Below are positions 11,375-21,922 of a stretch of DNA of 64,000 nt, piece by piece. The notes beneath the pieces are model-generated. The model did no database searches. It saw only the letters and a list, made by a program, of their open reading frames with translations, and had not been told where the DNA came from. How positions within the stretch are numbered: the first letter of the stretch is position 1; every line of letters starts with the position of its first letter. Position numbers and translations under genes: made by a program. The stretch lies in NCBI GenBank assembly GCA_018350325.1, contig JAEVLN010000034.1, forward strand, positions 248,001 to 312,000. The letters run 5' to 3'. The DNA comes from Globodera rostochiensis. Taxonomy: Eukaryota; Nematoda; Chromadorea; Rhabditida; Heteroderidae.

Positions 11375-11910
11375 GGGGCCGGGATTGAACGGACGGGGAC
11401 CGGGGTTTGTCGGGGTTGAAAAGTCGGGATTGGGTTGTAAAGTCGGGATTGGGTTGAAAAGTCGGGGTCGGGATTGAACGGACGGGGACCGGGGTTGAAA
11501 AGTCGGGGTCGGGATTGAACGGTCGGGGACCGGGGTTTGTCGGGGTCCAAAATCGTCGGGGCCGGGATTGAACGGTCGGGGACCGGGGTTTGTTGGGGTC
11601 GAAAAGTCGGGGTCGGGATTGAACGGTCGGGGACCGGGGTTTGTCGGGTCGAAAAGTCGGGGTCGGGATTGAACGGTCGGGGACCGGGGTTTGTTGGGGT
11701 CGAAAAGTCGGGGTCGGGATTGGACGGTCGGGGACCGGGGTTTGTCAGGGTCGAAAAGTCAGGGTCGGGATTGAACGGTCGGGGACCGGGGTTTGTCGGG
11801 GTCCAAAATCGTCGGGGCCGGGATTGAACGGTCGGGGACCGGGGTTTGTTGGGGTCGAAAAGTCGGGGTCGGGATTGAACGGTCGGGGACCGGGGTTTGT
11901 CGGGGTCGGG
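11375..11910. repeat. G-rich 51-bp minisatellite
   Basis: About ten 51-bp units containing GTCGGGGACCGGGG, TTTGTCGGGGTC and GATTGAACGG, with variants lacking parts of a unit at the left end. The plus strand has closely spaced runs of four G, so it can form G-quadruplexes. Because 51 is divisible by three, the minus strand stays open for 276 codons as a 17-residue Pro-rich repeat; this is a by-product of the repeat, not evidence for a gene. Confidence 0.9.
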
Positions 11911-11999
11911 AAACAACAAACGTTCGGAGTCGGGGTCGTCGGGGACGGTGCTGTCGGGGATCCAGGTCGGGGATTGATCCAAAATAATCGGAGTTGAAA

Positions 12000-12886
12000 G
12001 CAGAGCTCTCAACTCAACCTTCGAGAAAAAATGGCAAACTGCTTCTAAGAAATGGCATTGTAATGGCATTGAGGATTCCAAAAAATGGCATTGAATTTTC
12101 AATATAATGGCATTTGCCAATGGCTTTAATCAAAAATTAATGGAAAAAAGTTTTTGTCTAAAAATTGTCTGCAAAAAATATATTTGATGACACTGATTAC
12201 GAATTAATCTAATAAAAAATATCAAATTGAGAATTTAAAGCGCTTTTTTAATCGTTTAAAATTTTTGAAAATTAAGGAAAAAGAACTTTTATGTACAATG
12301 AAATAATACAAAAAAATCTAAACTCAATTAGAATGGAAAGCAGAATTTTTATCAAAAGAACCTCCAAGAAATTGAACTGACCTAAACCCGAATATGTATT
12401 TTGCTAATGAGGCTTTTAAGGCTCCTTTTTTGATTGAAAACCCCGTTAAATCGTCTTTGAGCAACAATTACTAAAAGCTTAACCAATTTGTTAAGAATAA
12501 TACATTATAGGTAATAAAATTGAACAAAGTACCACAACGGTATGGCCAAAATTGACAATTTTCAAGCGCTTTCATTTGTTGTTCTTCGACAAATGAAAAG
12601 AATTTGAAATGAAAAAACAAAGAAATTTAATTAAAACAATTTTTATTTCTGATTTAATACCTTTGGGCTTCACTTCTCGCTCTGTGTCATCGCATATTTT
12701 TCGCTATTGTCGAGCCACTATGTGGCCTTTAATTTTTGATCAAACGATGTTACACGTCGATAAAGTTGGTCTTGCCCCCTATTTAAACTCCAAAATATCA
12801 TCAAATCTACACATTTCGTCCGTCCTTCCAATTCACAAAACTTTTAATTAAATCTTTGCAATTTTTTTAAAATAGCAGAAGCTCGA
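12000..12886. other. Upstream region of the LCAT-like gene, no gene seen
   Basis: AT-rich DNA between the minisatellite and the LCAT-like start codon. A 5' leader and promoter must lie here, but no clear motif can be assigned. An 80-codon open frame at 12609-12851 shows no recognisable features and is not called. Confidence 0.4.
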
Positions 12887-15800
12887 ATGCCGAAGGCGTC
12901 CATTTTTGCGCTTTTCATTTTGTTTTTTGTTTCTTTTGGGCGCGCAATTGAGGAGCCGCAAAATGAGGGCACCGTCGTTAAAAAGACGGCAACGGCAAAC
13001 ACCAAAACGCTGGCGCCAATTATTTTGTGTAAATATTTTTTTCTTTTAATTAATAAATATAAAAAACATTTTGTTATTTAAGTGGAATTAATTTACGAAA
13101 AGAGATGCACAACACAAGTTCACACGCCCATGAAATTCCTGTCTTTTCACTTTGGCCTGATTTTGTCTATTTTTTGGAATTTTTCCTACTTTTTAAATTT
13201 TATAAGAATTCTAATGTCCAAATTTCTAAAATTTTAGAGCAATTTTCTTAACAAAAAACTTTTAAAAATCTTCAAAAATTTTCCCAGCGGCGCCTATCGG
13301 CATTGCCGGACGACCCCCCCCCCCCCTCCGTAAAACAAAATGCGCAGAAAAAATAGAATTTTCAAAAATCAGCAAAATTTTGCACAATTTCTTAACAAAA
13401 ACTTTAAACAAAAACCAGTGCTAGATAAGGCTCCGGTCTTGGGTAAAACACAACCAATTTTAAAGTTTTGGCATTAAATCGTGTCTATTTACACTTTCCT
13501 GCTTTTTCAACTGCTAATTCTGCTTTTTGGGGTTTGCCCTATGGGTCGGTCACCTTGTAATAAATAGCAAATTAAATTAAATTTAATTTAATTTAATTTA
13601 TTTGATTTTATTGTTTCAGTGCACGGATACCTCGCGAGCAAAGCGTACGTGGACGGCCAAAACATTCCGTTTCCAGACAATTTGAAGAACGTATGCCTCA
13701 AAAATTGGAAGCACCTTAAGGCATGGATTAGCCCATGGCTCGGGGACGGGCCTGTCCTCAACCGTCAGGGCTGTCTTCTGCACATGCTTTCGTAAGCATT
13801 TTTTGTCCATTTAAAAAAAAATGAATTTTAAAAATTCAATTTAAACTTTTAGGCTTCAATACGACCCAACAACAAAATTGTTCAGCAACCAACCGAATGT
13901 GAACATCACTTTCCTGGGCGATAAGCCATTTGGCAGGTGGTGATCATTAATTGCATTAGGGTTACTCCCCCAGCCTTCGGGGATGGAAAAAGTCGGGGTT
14001 TTCGTCCCCGACCAAAAAAGTCGGGGTTCGGGGTTTTTAAACCAGCAAAAACCCCGAAAAATTCAAAAAACTTGGGGTCCGGGACGAAAACCCCGACTAA
14101 AAAAACGTCGGGGTTCGGGGGACGAGGAGCAACCCTAAATTGCATTATTAAAAAAAAAAGAAAGTTGGGTTAATTTGCGATATATATTTCCAGTAGTGAT
14201 CTTTGAGACTTGAAATTTACCGAGAAATGACACCGAGACTCGAGACCGAGACTCGAGACTCTCGAACACATCCCTAATTTTCCAGTGTGTGTCCCGTGGT
14301 CTGCTTGCTGTCCTCCTGGGACACGAGCTGGAGCATTCCATGCCAATTAAACAGCAATCAAAAATTTGACGAGGCCCAGTTCATGCCGATGGTGCAGTAC
14401 TTTGAAAAGGAGCACGGCTACGAGAGGGACGTCACTCTGCTGGGGGCTGCCTACGATTGGAGACGAACCGCCAACATGGGCGAGTTTAATTAAAAAAGAT
14501 TTATTTTTATGTTTTAACATATTTTTTTTTCGTGGATTCCTTACCATGAGAGAAGCCCAAAAATAGTATTTTCATTTTTTGGGGGTTGCATTTTTGGTTT
14601 AAAAAAATTTTTGATTTTTAAGCGTACATTTTTCATTTTATATTGCATTTTTCTTAAGAAATTTTGGGAAAAAGTGCCTAAAATATGAATTTTTCAAGAA
14701 TTTTCGGGAAAAAGCCTAAAAAATTATATTTTTCTTAATAATTATTCAAAAAATTAACGGAAATATGGATTTATTATGGAAAAATGGCGAAATATGGATT
14801 AAAAAGTCGCTCCAATTGTAAAATTTTTCGAAATGAATGCTAAAACATGAAAAGCTCGTCTCAATTTTGATTATAATTAAATATTTTTGAATACAGTTGA
14901 AATGGACCCATACTTTGCCAATTTGACCAATCTTATTGAAAAGTCTGTCAACGCATCGGGCCAAAAGGCATTTTTGGTGTGCCACAGTATGGGCAATTTG
15001 ATCGTCAACTATTTTTTGAATCGAAAAGTTGGAAAGGTCGAAAATATATTTTGATTTTTAAAAAATCTTTTTAATAATACTTATTAAGGAATGGCAACAA
15101 AAGTATTTGAACGGGACCATCAATGTGTCAGCTCCTTGGGCCGGCTCGTTGATGCTTGTCGAGCAGATCTTCTCGGGTAATTAAGGGTAATTAACAACAA
15201 AAAAACACTTTGAGTTTCCATAATTATCATTAGGGCCAATAATTATGTATATAAATTAAATAATTCCAAATATGGCCATAAAATATGGGTGAAAAATTGT
15301 AAAATATGGATCAAATATGGTGAAAAATTCTCTCAGCCATACTGATCTTGCTTTATTTTTTGGCATTTTTAGTAGAAAATTCCAAATTTTTTATTTGTCT
15401 AAAATATTGAAAATATGGAATATTGATAAAAATCGTGGAATATAGACTGTAAAATGCATTCAAGAAGCTCCAAACAAAGCTAAAAACATCATTTATGGTA
15501 TTTATAAGCTGTTCCGAGTGCGCAAAAATGGATTTTCATGTAATTAGCGGCCCTAATCATCATTTTATTATTCTTCAGCGGGATTCGTACTGTAAAACAA
15601 TTCGATTTATCACAAAATCATTCAAATTCAATATAATAATTAATATGCCAAAGGATGAAAATGCTTTAGGCAATGCCGATCGGCTGCAGTTTGGCGGCTC
15701 TTTGGTCCTCTCCGACCCGACAGTGCGCAAGTTCCTTCGTACAATGCCCTCCTCATTTGCGATGCTTCCCTCGGCGTTGGCATTTCCGCCCAACCAAACG

Positions 15801-18003
15801 CTTTTGAGCCTCGCGGGCGTCAATTATTCTACCAAAAATATGGATGCATTTTTGGCACTTACAGGCAGTGCCCATATGGCACCACTTTACCACGAGCTGA
15901 CCGCAACTGTTGACGCCCAAAAATACACTCCGGTGGGGTTGGAATAATTTATGCAAATTTGTTGGCATTTTGCTTTGGAGGGGGTAACGAAAAAATTAGG
16001 GGTGCATTTTTGGGTTTTATTGCTTTTTTCTTAAGCAATTTTTTTCAAAAATTGTTTTTGGGGGGTGTATTTCTTCCCTTTTATTGTATTTTAAAAGCAA
16101 TTTTTCGAAAATTGTTCGCTTATATGGGGTGCATTTTTCGTTTTTTTTTATTCCATTTAAGCAATTTCCAAAAATGCAAATTTTTTTTAAAGTTCCGCTT
16201 TAAAAATTTTGAATTTTGACTCAATTTTTTTACGAGATCTGCAACAGGGATGGGCGGAATTCCGTTTTCCGTTTTTCCGTTGTTTTTGGGCCTTTTTTTC
16301 CGTTTTCCGTTAAAATGCCCTTTTTAACGGAAAAAACGGAAAAAATATACACCCCTAAGAATGGGATTTGGAGGATTGTAATGCTGTTTGGTTGTGGTGT
16401 AATGGTGAGTGGTTGGTGTGGGGAGATAAGTGTGGGTGGGGGTTCAGATCCCCGACAGTGTCAGTGATTATTTCTTATTACAAGCTTTTCATTCATTTTT
16501 TGTTGGATGAAATCAAAAAACATTTGGGGGATTTTGTTTTGCATTTTCATTTTTGGAGCGATTTTCTTAACAAATCTTTTTAAGTTTTTTAAAAAATTCT
16601 TCCGGCGGCGCCTATCGGCGCCGCCGGACCTTGCCACTCCTAATAAGCTTCAAAAATTGCCGAATTTTTTAAAATTTTGGTTGCAAATCCTTAACAAATT
16701 GAGTCGAAAATTTCAAAATTTTCTCCGGCGGCGCCTATCGGCACCGCCGACCCCCCCCCCCCACCCAAAAGCTTAGATTCAGAAGGTTGCTGAAAAAAAG
16801 ACACCCTTCAAAATTTTTAAAAATAACTACTGTTAATATTTCAAAAAATATTTATTAAATAAATTATTTTTAAAAAAAAAATAATTTTTTTATTTTATTT
16901 GAAAATTTTTCCGTTTTCCGTTTTCCGTTTTTCCGTTGTTTTTGGCCCTTTTTTTCCGTTTTACGTTTTCCGTTAAAAAAAATATTTCCGTTTTTCCGTT
17001 TTCCGTTTTTTGAAAATAAATTTCCGCCCATCCCTGATCTGCAACCAAAATTTAAAAATACGGTATTTTAAAGCTTTTTAGGAAGAAGAATGCTCCGACG
17101 GCCGATTAGGTGTGCCTGTCGGAGAAAATTTTTCAAGGATTTAAACGACATTGTGAAGAAAATTGTCAAGCATTTTTAATTTTTGGATTCTGAGAGGGGT
17201 ACCTAATGGACTCTAATCATTTATTTGACACTTTTCTTCTGATCAGATGTATTGTGTGCACTCAAACATCGCCGACGGGGTGCCCATCTTTTACAATTAC
17301 ACGAACGGAATCGGAAACCGGCCCAAGGCCAAAATGGGCGACGGGGACAAATTAGTGAACATCGAGTCGTTGCGCGTGTGCCAAAAATGGATGGACGAGG
17401 GCAAATTGGTGGGATGATGATTTGATTGATTAATTTCAGGTAGAGATCGGACTTGGAGATCGATCGAGATTTCGATCGAGAATCTCGAAAAAATCTCGAC
17501 GAGATTTACCGAGATTTCGATCGAGAATCTCGAAAAAATCTCGACGAGATTTACCGAGAAGGTGTTTCTAGGGGGCTCGGAGGCGTAGAATCTGAATATG
17601 TTACATCCATTTCGATCAAATCCGGACCCGAATTCGAACAAATTTTCAAAAAATCACATTTTCAAAAATTATTTTTGGCCACAAAAAGCATGAATTCGAT
17701 CATTACTTGCCTTTTCGTTGTAATTGTGTGCTTATCGAATGATTTTGAGGCCAAAATAATTGTTGACCCGAACCCCCCAGAAACACCTTTTTTATCAACT
17801 TTGAAAAAGAAATGTAATTTTTTTTAAAACGGGGGGGGGGGGGGGGAGGCAGAGCTATACTATTACCGGAATATTTTAACCTAACAATTGAATTCACCAA
17901 AATTAAGGTCAAAAAAGTGGTGGAGATTGACGGTCCAACGCATATGGCCATTCTTCAGGAGGGCACATTTTACAAAGCCGTGGAAAGCATAATGGGACTC
18001 TAA
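12887..18003 (+). CDS. LCAT/lysosomal phospholipase A2-like acyltransferase
   Basis: Exons: 12887-13028, 13620-13791, 13853-13936, 14286-14479, 14897-15036, 15089-15176, a predicted 8-nt microexon 15579-15586, 15654-15932, 17247-17408 and 17908-18003, about 454 residues. The family moves acyl groups between phospholipids and sterols or hydrolyses them. A signal peptide (MPKASIFALFILFFVSF) suggests secretion or lysosomal location. Features in family order: oxyanion-hole strand IILLHGYLASK, AAYDWR, nucleophile motif VCHSMGNL (Ser about 228; C replaces the first G of GxSxG), SAPWAGS, the Asp motif GDGDKLVN (about 403) and the His motif GPTHMAIL (about 435). The triad is complete. Intron 4 has a GC donor (ATGG|GCGAG). 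The microexon is inferred only because it makes the phases fit, so residues around it are uncertain. Introns carry several MITEs. Confidence 0.82.
13957..14137. mobile_element. Short hAT-like MITE in LCAT-like intron 3
   Basis: Ends TAGGGTTACTCC and GGAGCAACCCTA are inverted repeats, flanked by AATTGCAT (13949-13956 and 14138-14145). The interior is repeated GTCGGGGTT/AACCCCGAC tracts of both polarities. Confidence 0.85.
15231..15555. mobile_element. hAT-like MITE in LCAT-like intron 6
   Basis: Ends TAGGGCCAATAATT and TAATTAGCGGCCCTA, with the 8-bp flanks ATTATCAT and ATCATCAT (one mismatch). The interior has repeated AAATATGG tracts. It lies just upstream of the TTCTTCAG acceptor used for the predicted microexon. 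Confidence 0.8.
16245..17036. mobile_element. hAT-type MITE, 792 bp (copy 2)
   Basis: Same element as 9387-10178 in the opposite orientation and of identical length. Target duplication ATCTGCAA (16237-16244 and 17037-17044). The tRNA-like cassette is at about 16385-16465, with A-box TGGTGTAATGG and B-box-like GGTTCAGATCC. It lies in the intron 15933-17246 of the LCAT-like gene. Confidence 0.9.
17455..17560. repeat. Tandem AATCTCGA-rich repeat
   Basis: About two units of roughly 45 bp (GATTTCGATCGAGAATCTCG, then AAAAAATCTCGACGAGATTTACCGA) in the last intron of the LCAT-like gene. The units are self-complementary, typical of the CTCGAGAC-type MITEs elsewhere in the window. Confidence 0.6.
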
Positions 18004-18238
18004 TTACATAAAATGAAATGGATTTGCTCTCCTCAAATTAACCATCAAAAGCATACAAACTTTATTACAATTAACAGCGATCGTTCAATTATTGTAGTTT
18101 AAAATGAAAATACATAATTTTGCAAAAATTGTTTTTTCCACGTTCTCTATTGGGGTTAATGGCATGCCCGGGGCTACAGCCCCCCCCCCCCCGAAATCCG
18201 AGAAGATTTGAAATTTTCAAGGGGTAATGGATCACATT

Positions 18239-19790
18239 TTATAAAAGTTTATTAATTTTAGCAAAAAAATTGTTAACAAGGTCCAAGTTTGCGAAGGATA
18301 AAGATATCACGTCGTGATTTTTTAAAGATTTGAAGTTGTCTACAACACAGTCTAAGTCAAGATGTTTAGCTTGTTCGAAATAATAAGTTAGGACTGCCAA
18401 GTCAGATAATCTTTCAACGGACATGCTACTACGTTTTTTGGTTAGGACACGATTTAGGAGGGAAAAGGTGCGTTCGCAGGTAGCTCTGTTGAGACAGGAA
18501 GAGTAGAAAGAAGCTAAATTAGCCGTATGACGTTTGGAAACAGGACGTTCATTTTGTCCCCATGGTCGATCAAAAATTGGGTCGGAGTCGGCTGCGGTCC
18601 TTCAGCATGGTAAAATATCAACTCGTTCCCCTTTGCCCAACTTTTTTGGACTTTTTGCATTATAACTTTTTTTCTAGCGAACCAAATAATTTATTTTTGG
18701 TATCATTCGAAAGCAAACACTCAGTAGAAGCTATTAACAAGCAAAAGCTAACCGATTGGCCAAATGACAAAAAAGTTATGGCCCGAAAATCAGAAAGTTT
18801 GAGTTTTGTGACCAGAATGGCCATAACTTTTTTGCCATTCGGCCAATCGGTTAGCTTTTGCTTGTTAATAGCTTCTACTGAGTGTTTGCTTTCGAATGAT
18901 ACCAAAATTAAATTATTTGGTTCGCTAGAAAAAAAGTTATAATGCAAAAAGTTCAAAAAAGTTGGGCAAAGGGGAACGAGTTGATACTCGTCCCTTCAGC
19001 ATTCCATGTCGTACATTTTTCCTTACAAATATTGATTTCTGCTTCGAGCTCTCCAATGCTCTCGGCAGGAAGAAAGGGCGCATAGGCAGAGCACACACAC
19101 ACTTTGCCCAAGAGACGGTACGGTACATCCACATTTTTTTTGAAAAAATAAAATTAAAAGAACAAGCCAACACCGAACTCATTCGGTGTGCCAAAAGATT
19201 CTGCAGTTGATATATACAGTCATGGCTTTCTCCAAATCGCATTTTTAGCTGGTTGTATAAAATCGTACAAAATTCTGAATGCCTTAAAACAGGCGCGCGG
19301 ATTTGGCCTAACCCGCGTGGGTTCAACACATACAATCAGCATATGCTCAATTGTTAAAAAATTAAATTTAATGAATAAAATATTAAATTGAATTATTATT
19401 TTAGCTCTAGAATCTAGATTACCCGCCATATGAACTGATTCATCAAATAAACGTTCAAAAGTCACATCTCCTTTCTGTGGCAACTGGACAAAATCCTAAT
19501 TTAAGCCTTTTCTAAGTTAAATACCGAGCCAAAAATAATTTGCAAATTGTTTGGAAAAGGCAAGAACTAAGCCATTCAGCCTTGCAGTCAGGTTCAGAGT
19601 CGTTGATGAAATTTTAAAGTTTCAAAAACCTGAAAAAAACTTTTCAAAAACTGGGTTACCTAGGCCTGTATTACTTGGTTTGTGTAAATCTTTCAATGCT
19701 GTAATTGTTTCGTGTCTTTGAATCCATCTTGTGCCACACAACACAGGAAGGTGCTTCCGCTTTGACTCAGGAGCAAATTTTGGAACGTTT
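18239..19790 (-). pseudogene. hAT-superfamily transposase relic
   Basis: Read on the minus strand, fragments appear in the order expected for a hAT transposase: CGTRWIQRHETITALKDL near 19720, a degraded middle with stops and frameshifts, then CERTFSLLNRVLTKKRSSMS followed by VERLSDLAVLTYY at about 18480-18380, which matches the C-terminal hAT dimerisation region. The final 60 codons to a stop at 18239 are open. The element is cut by a 384-bp fold-back insertion and has several in-frame stops, so it is dead. It may be the remains of an autonomous relative of the local MITEs, though nothing links its ends to theirs. Confidence 0.75.
18609..18992. mobile_element. Near-perfect fold-back element inside the hAT relic
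   Basis: The two halves are inverted copies of each other over almost the whole 384 bp, so both strands carry nearly the same open frame (FGSLEKKL ends in both). Flanks CCTTCAGCAT (18599-18608 and 18993-19002) are a 10-bp target duplication. Arms contain CAACTCGTTCC, TATAACTTTTTT and GGTATCATTCGAAAGC. Confidence 0.9.
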
Positions 19791-19956
19791 TCCTTTTAAT
19801 GATTGATTTTTATTACTTCATAAATTCTCATATATTAAAATTAATTTTGACCTTCAATTTCTCTGATTTTTTTACACTGCCATTAAATGTCCGGACAATT
19901 TCACCGAGAATTCCGAGAAACTTTTTCGCTGGTTTGTAAGAAGCACCAGAAGTGAA

Positions 19957-20923
19957 CAGGGCTGCGTCGAAAGAAAAAATTTTTCGATATCGAAATTTTT
20001 TCATTTCGATTTTCGTAAGAAAATCGGTAGAAAAACCTCGAAATTATCGAAATCGAAACGGAAGAGACTCTTCGAAAGTGGGGCAAAAATATGTTTTTTT
20101 TTTAAAAATTTTCAAAAATGTTTTTTTTTTTAAATTTTTTGCTTTTCATTAATTCGACATCATTGTATTCTTGAATTTTCAAAAATTTATTAAAAACAAT
20201 AATATTAAATTAAATTGGATCGAGGAAATTTTAATTTCTTATGAGGCATTTGAAAATTTTCATCATTAAATTTTAGATGATTTTTCGATTGGGGTGGGGA
20301 TGCCAACTCAACTGCGGTAGAATATGGCTACCGGCTCCAAAAATATGGCAAAGAGAAATTTTTTGAATCTTTGACTCAATCTGTAAAGAGATTTGCAACC
20401 AAAATTTAAAATATACGGTAACTTTTTGAAGCTTTTTAGGAATGAGGAAGCAAAATTTTTTTGAAGATTTTTAAACTATTTGATAAATTTTTTAAACAAT
20501 TATGTAACATTCAAAAAATATAAATTTTTGTGAAATTCCTAAGCTTTTCTTAAAAAAATAAGTTTAAATCTTCTTAATATTTCCCTTTTTCTGCCCGCGC
20601 TTTATTGTTTATCGCCGGGGTTCTTTCCCAATGATTTTTGGCAAAATTAGTGTAAAAGGTAAAGAAAATGTCAGTAAGATGGAGGGGGTTTGAACCTCCA
20701 ACGAATTTTCGGTGACGGGAACACAGACCAATAAGCCACCGATAACAGTTGCGTTGCACACAAAAAATGTGGTAAAGTGTCTCGAAAAATACAAAATTTC
20801 TTTGATACAATTTATATTTCGACAAAATTTCGAAGAATTTTCTCTTTCGATTTTCGTAAGAAAATCGGTAGAAAAACCTCGAAATTATCGAAATCGAAAT
20901 CGAAAGGTTTCGACGCAGCCCTG
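19957..20923. mobile_element. hAT-type MITE with CAGGGCTGCGTCGAAA ends
   Basis: Inverted ends CAGGGCTGCGTCGAAA and TTTCGACGCAGCCCTG, with the 8-bp duplication GAAGTGAA (19949-19956 and 20924-20931). Subterminal TTTCGATTTTCGTAAGAAAA tracts lie near both ends. A tRNA-like cassette is on the minus strand at 20681-20760. A truncated copy lies at about 47700-48108. Confidence 0.9.
20681..20760 (-). other. tRNA-like cassette inside a MITE
   Basis: Minus strand: A-box-like TGGCTTATTGG, then B-box GGTTCAAACCC in a GGAGG-loop-CCTCC T-arm-like hairpin. It looks like a decayed tRNA or SINE head with an RNA polymerase III internal promoter. A convincing acceptor stem is not seen. Confidence 0.55.
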
Positions 20924-20934
20924 GAAGTGAACAC

Positions 20935-21780
20935 TAAATTGGCCCGATGCGCAGCACAACGCAAACAGTTCAACTCCCCCAAACACTCGCCGCTACACCA
21001 CCATTGTAATCAACAGAATCCCATAAAACCCCCACAATTAGGGGGTGTATTTTGAAAATCGAAAATCGACAACATTTTCGAAAATCCAAGGGAGCAATTT
21101 CCAACCCCCAAATGTTGCGGAAAATTGTTGGTGGAGAGAGAAATATGATTAAAAAGGTCAAAAATAAACATTTTGCTGCATTTTTGAACATTTTGTAAAA
21201 TGTCCTTATTTCGGACCCCTAAATCGTTTTTTTTGCCCTTAATGTCCTTATTTTTAAAAATTTTCGATACGACCCCTGCCATTAGGGGGTATTTTTCAAA
21301 CCAAAAAACCGGTACCCCCGGCTCTCGGTTAGGCCGGTTTTACGACCCCCGGTTTTCGGTTAGGCCGGTTTTACGACCCCCGGTTTTCGGTTAGGCCGGT
21401 TTTACGACCCCCGGTTTTCGGTTTCGGTATTTGGGCCAAAAAAAGCCGGTTTTCGGTTCGGTTAACCGACCGCCAACAACCCTAGCTAACATATTTAATG
21501 TCAATTTTGAGAGTAAAAAATATTTTCCATAAATTTTGGTCAAAAGCCCCCCCCCCTTCGGGGTGATCAAATTTCAAATCCGTGCCTTTTGTATCCGTCT
21601 CATTTTATTCAAATCCGTACGGATATCCGTGGTCAATCAATTGCTATATATAATTCAACGACGGAGACCGGATCCCAAATAAAGAAGTTTCAGCCTATTT
21701 TAGGTCCAGATTGATTCCGGACATTTTTTTGTTTGGACTGGTTATATTCCCGTGTGCTAAACAATCAGGGATGGGCCCCG
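20935..21780. repeat. Element block, inverted copy of 36640-37440
   Basis: The sequence matches 36640-37440 in reverse orientation. It includes a tRNA-like stretch (about 20960-21010), the GGTTTTCGGTTAGGCC repeats (36-bp units at about 21310-21430, here four, fewer in the other copy) and the CATCCCTGATT end. It borders the 3' side of PUF gene B, as its partner borders PUF gene C, so it belongs to a larger inverted duplication. Confidence 0.75.
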
Positions 21781-21922
21781 ATAACCTCAAATTTTCGGAG
21801 GTCGTCGCAAATTTTAAAATTTTTATAAACGTTTTTGGAAGAATTTTAAACATTTGATGGAAAATGCAAACAAGAGTTCAACGACCAACAATAATTGTCC
21901 GATAAGCAAAAGATAAAATTAT

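Noticed and set aside
11290..12120. 276-codon Pro-rich open frame on the minus strand
   Set aside because: It arises because the 51-bp minisatellite unit is a multiple of three. Flanking parts have no start context, splice sites or homology.
12609..12851. 80-codon open frame upstream of the LCAT-like gene
   Set aside because: No signal peptide, domain, paralogue or splice evidence; likely chance in leader or intergenic DNA.
15495..15947. A separate 150-codon gene in the LCAT-like locus
   Set aside because: Its 3' part is an LCAT-like exon; its 5' part reads through an intron and the end of a MITE.
18562..18956. Overlapping open frames on both strands with nearly identical protein sequence
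   Set aside because: They are the two arms of a palindromic fold-back element, not a gene.
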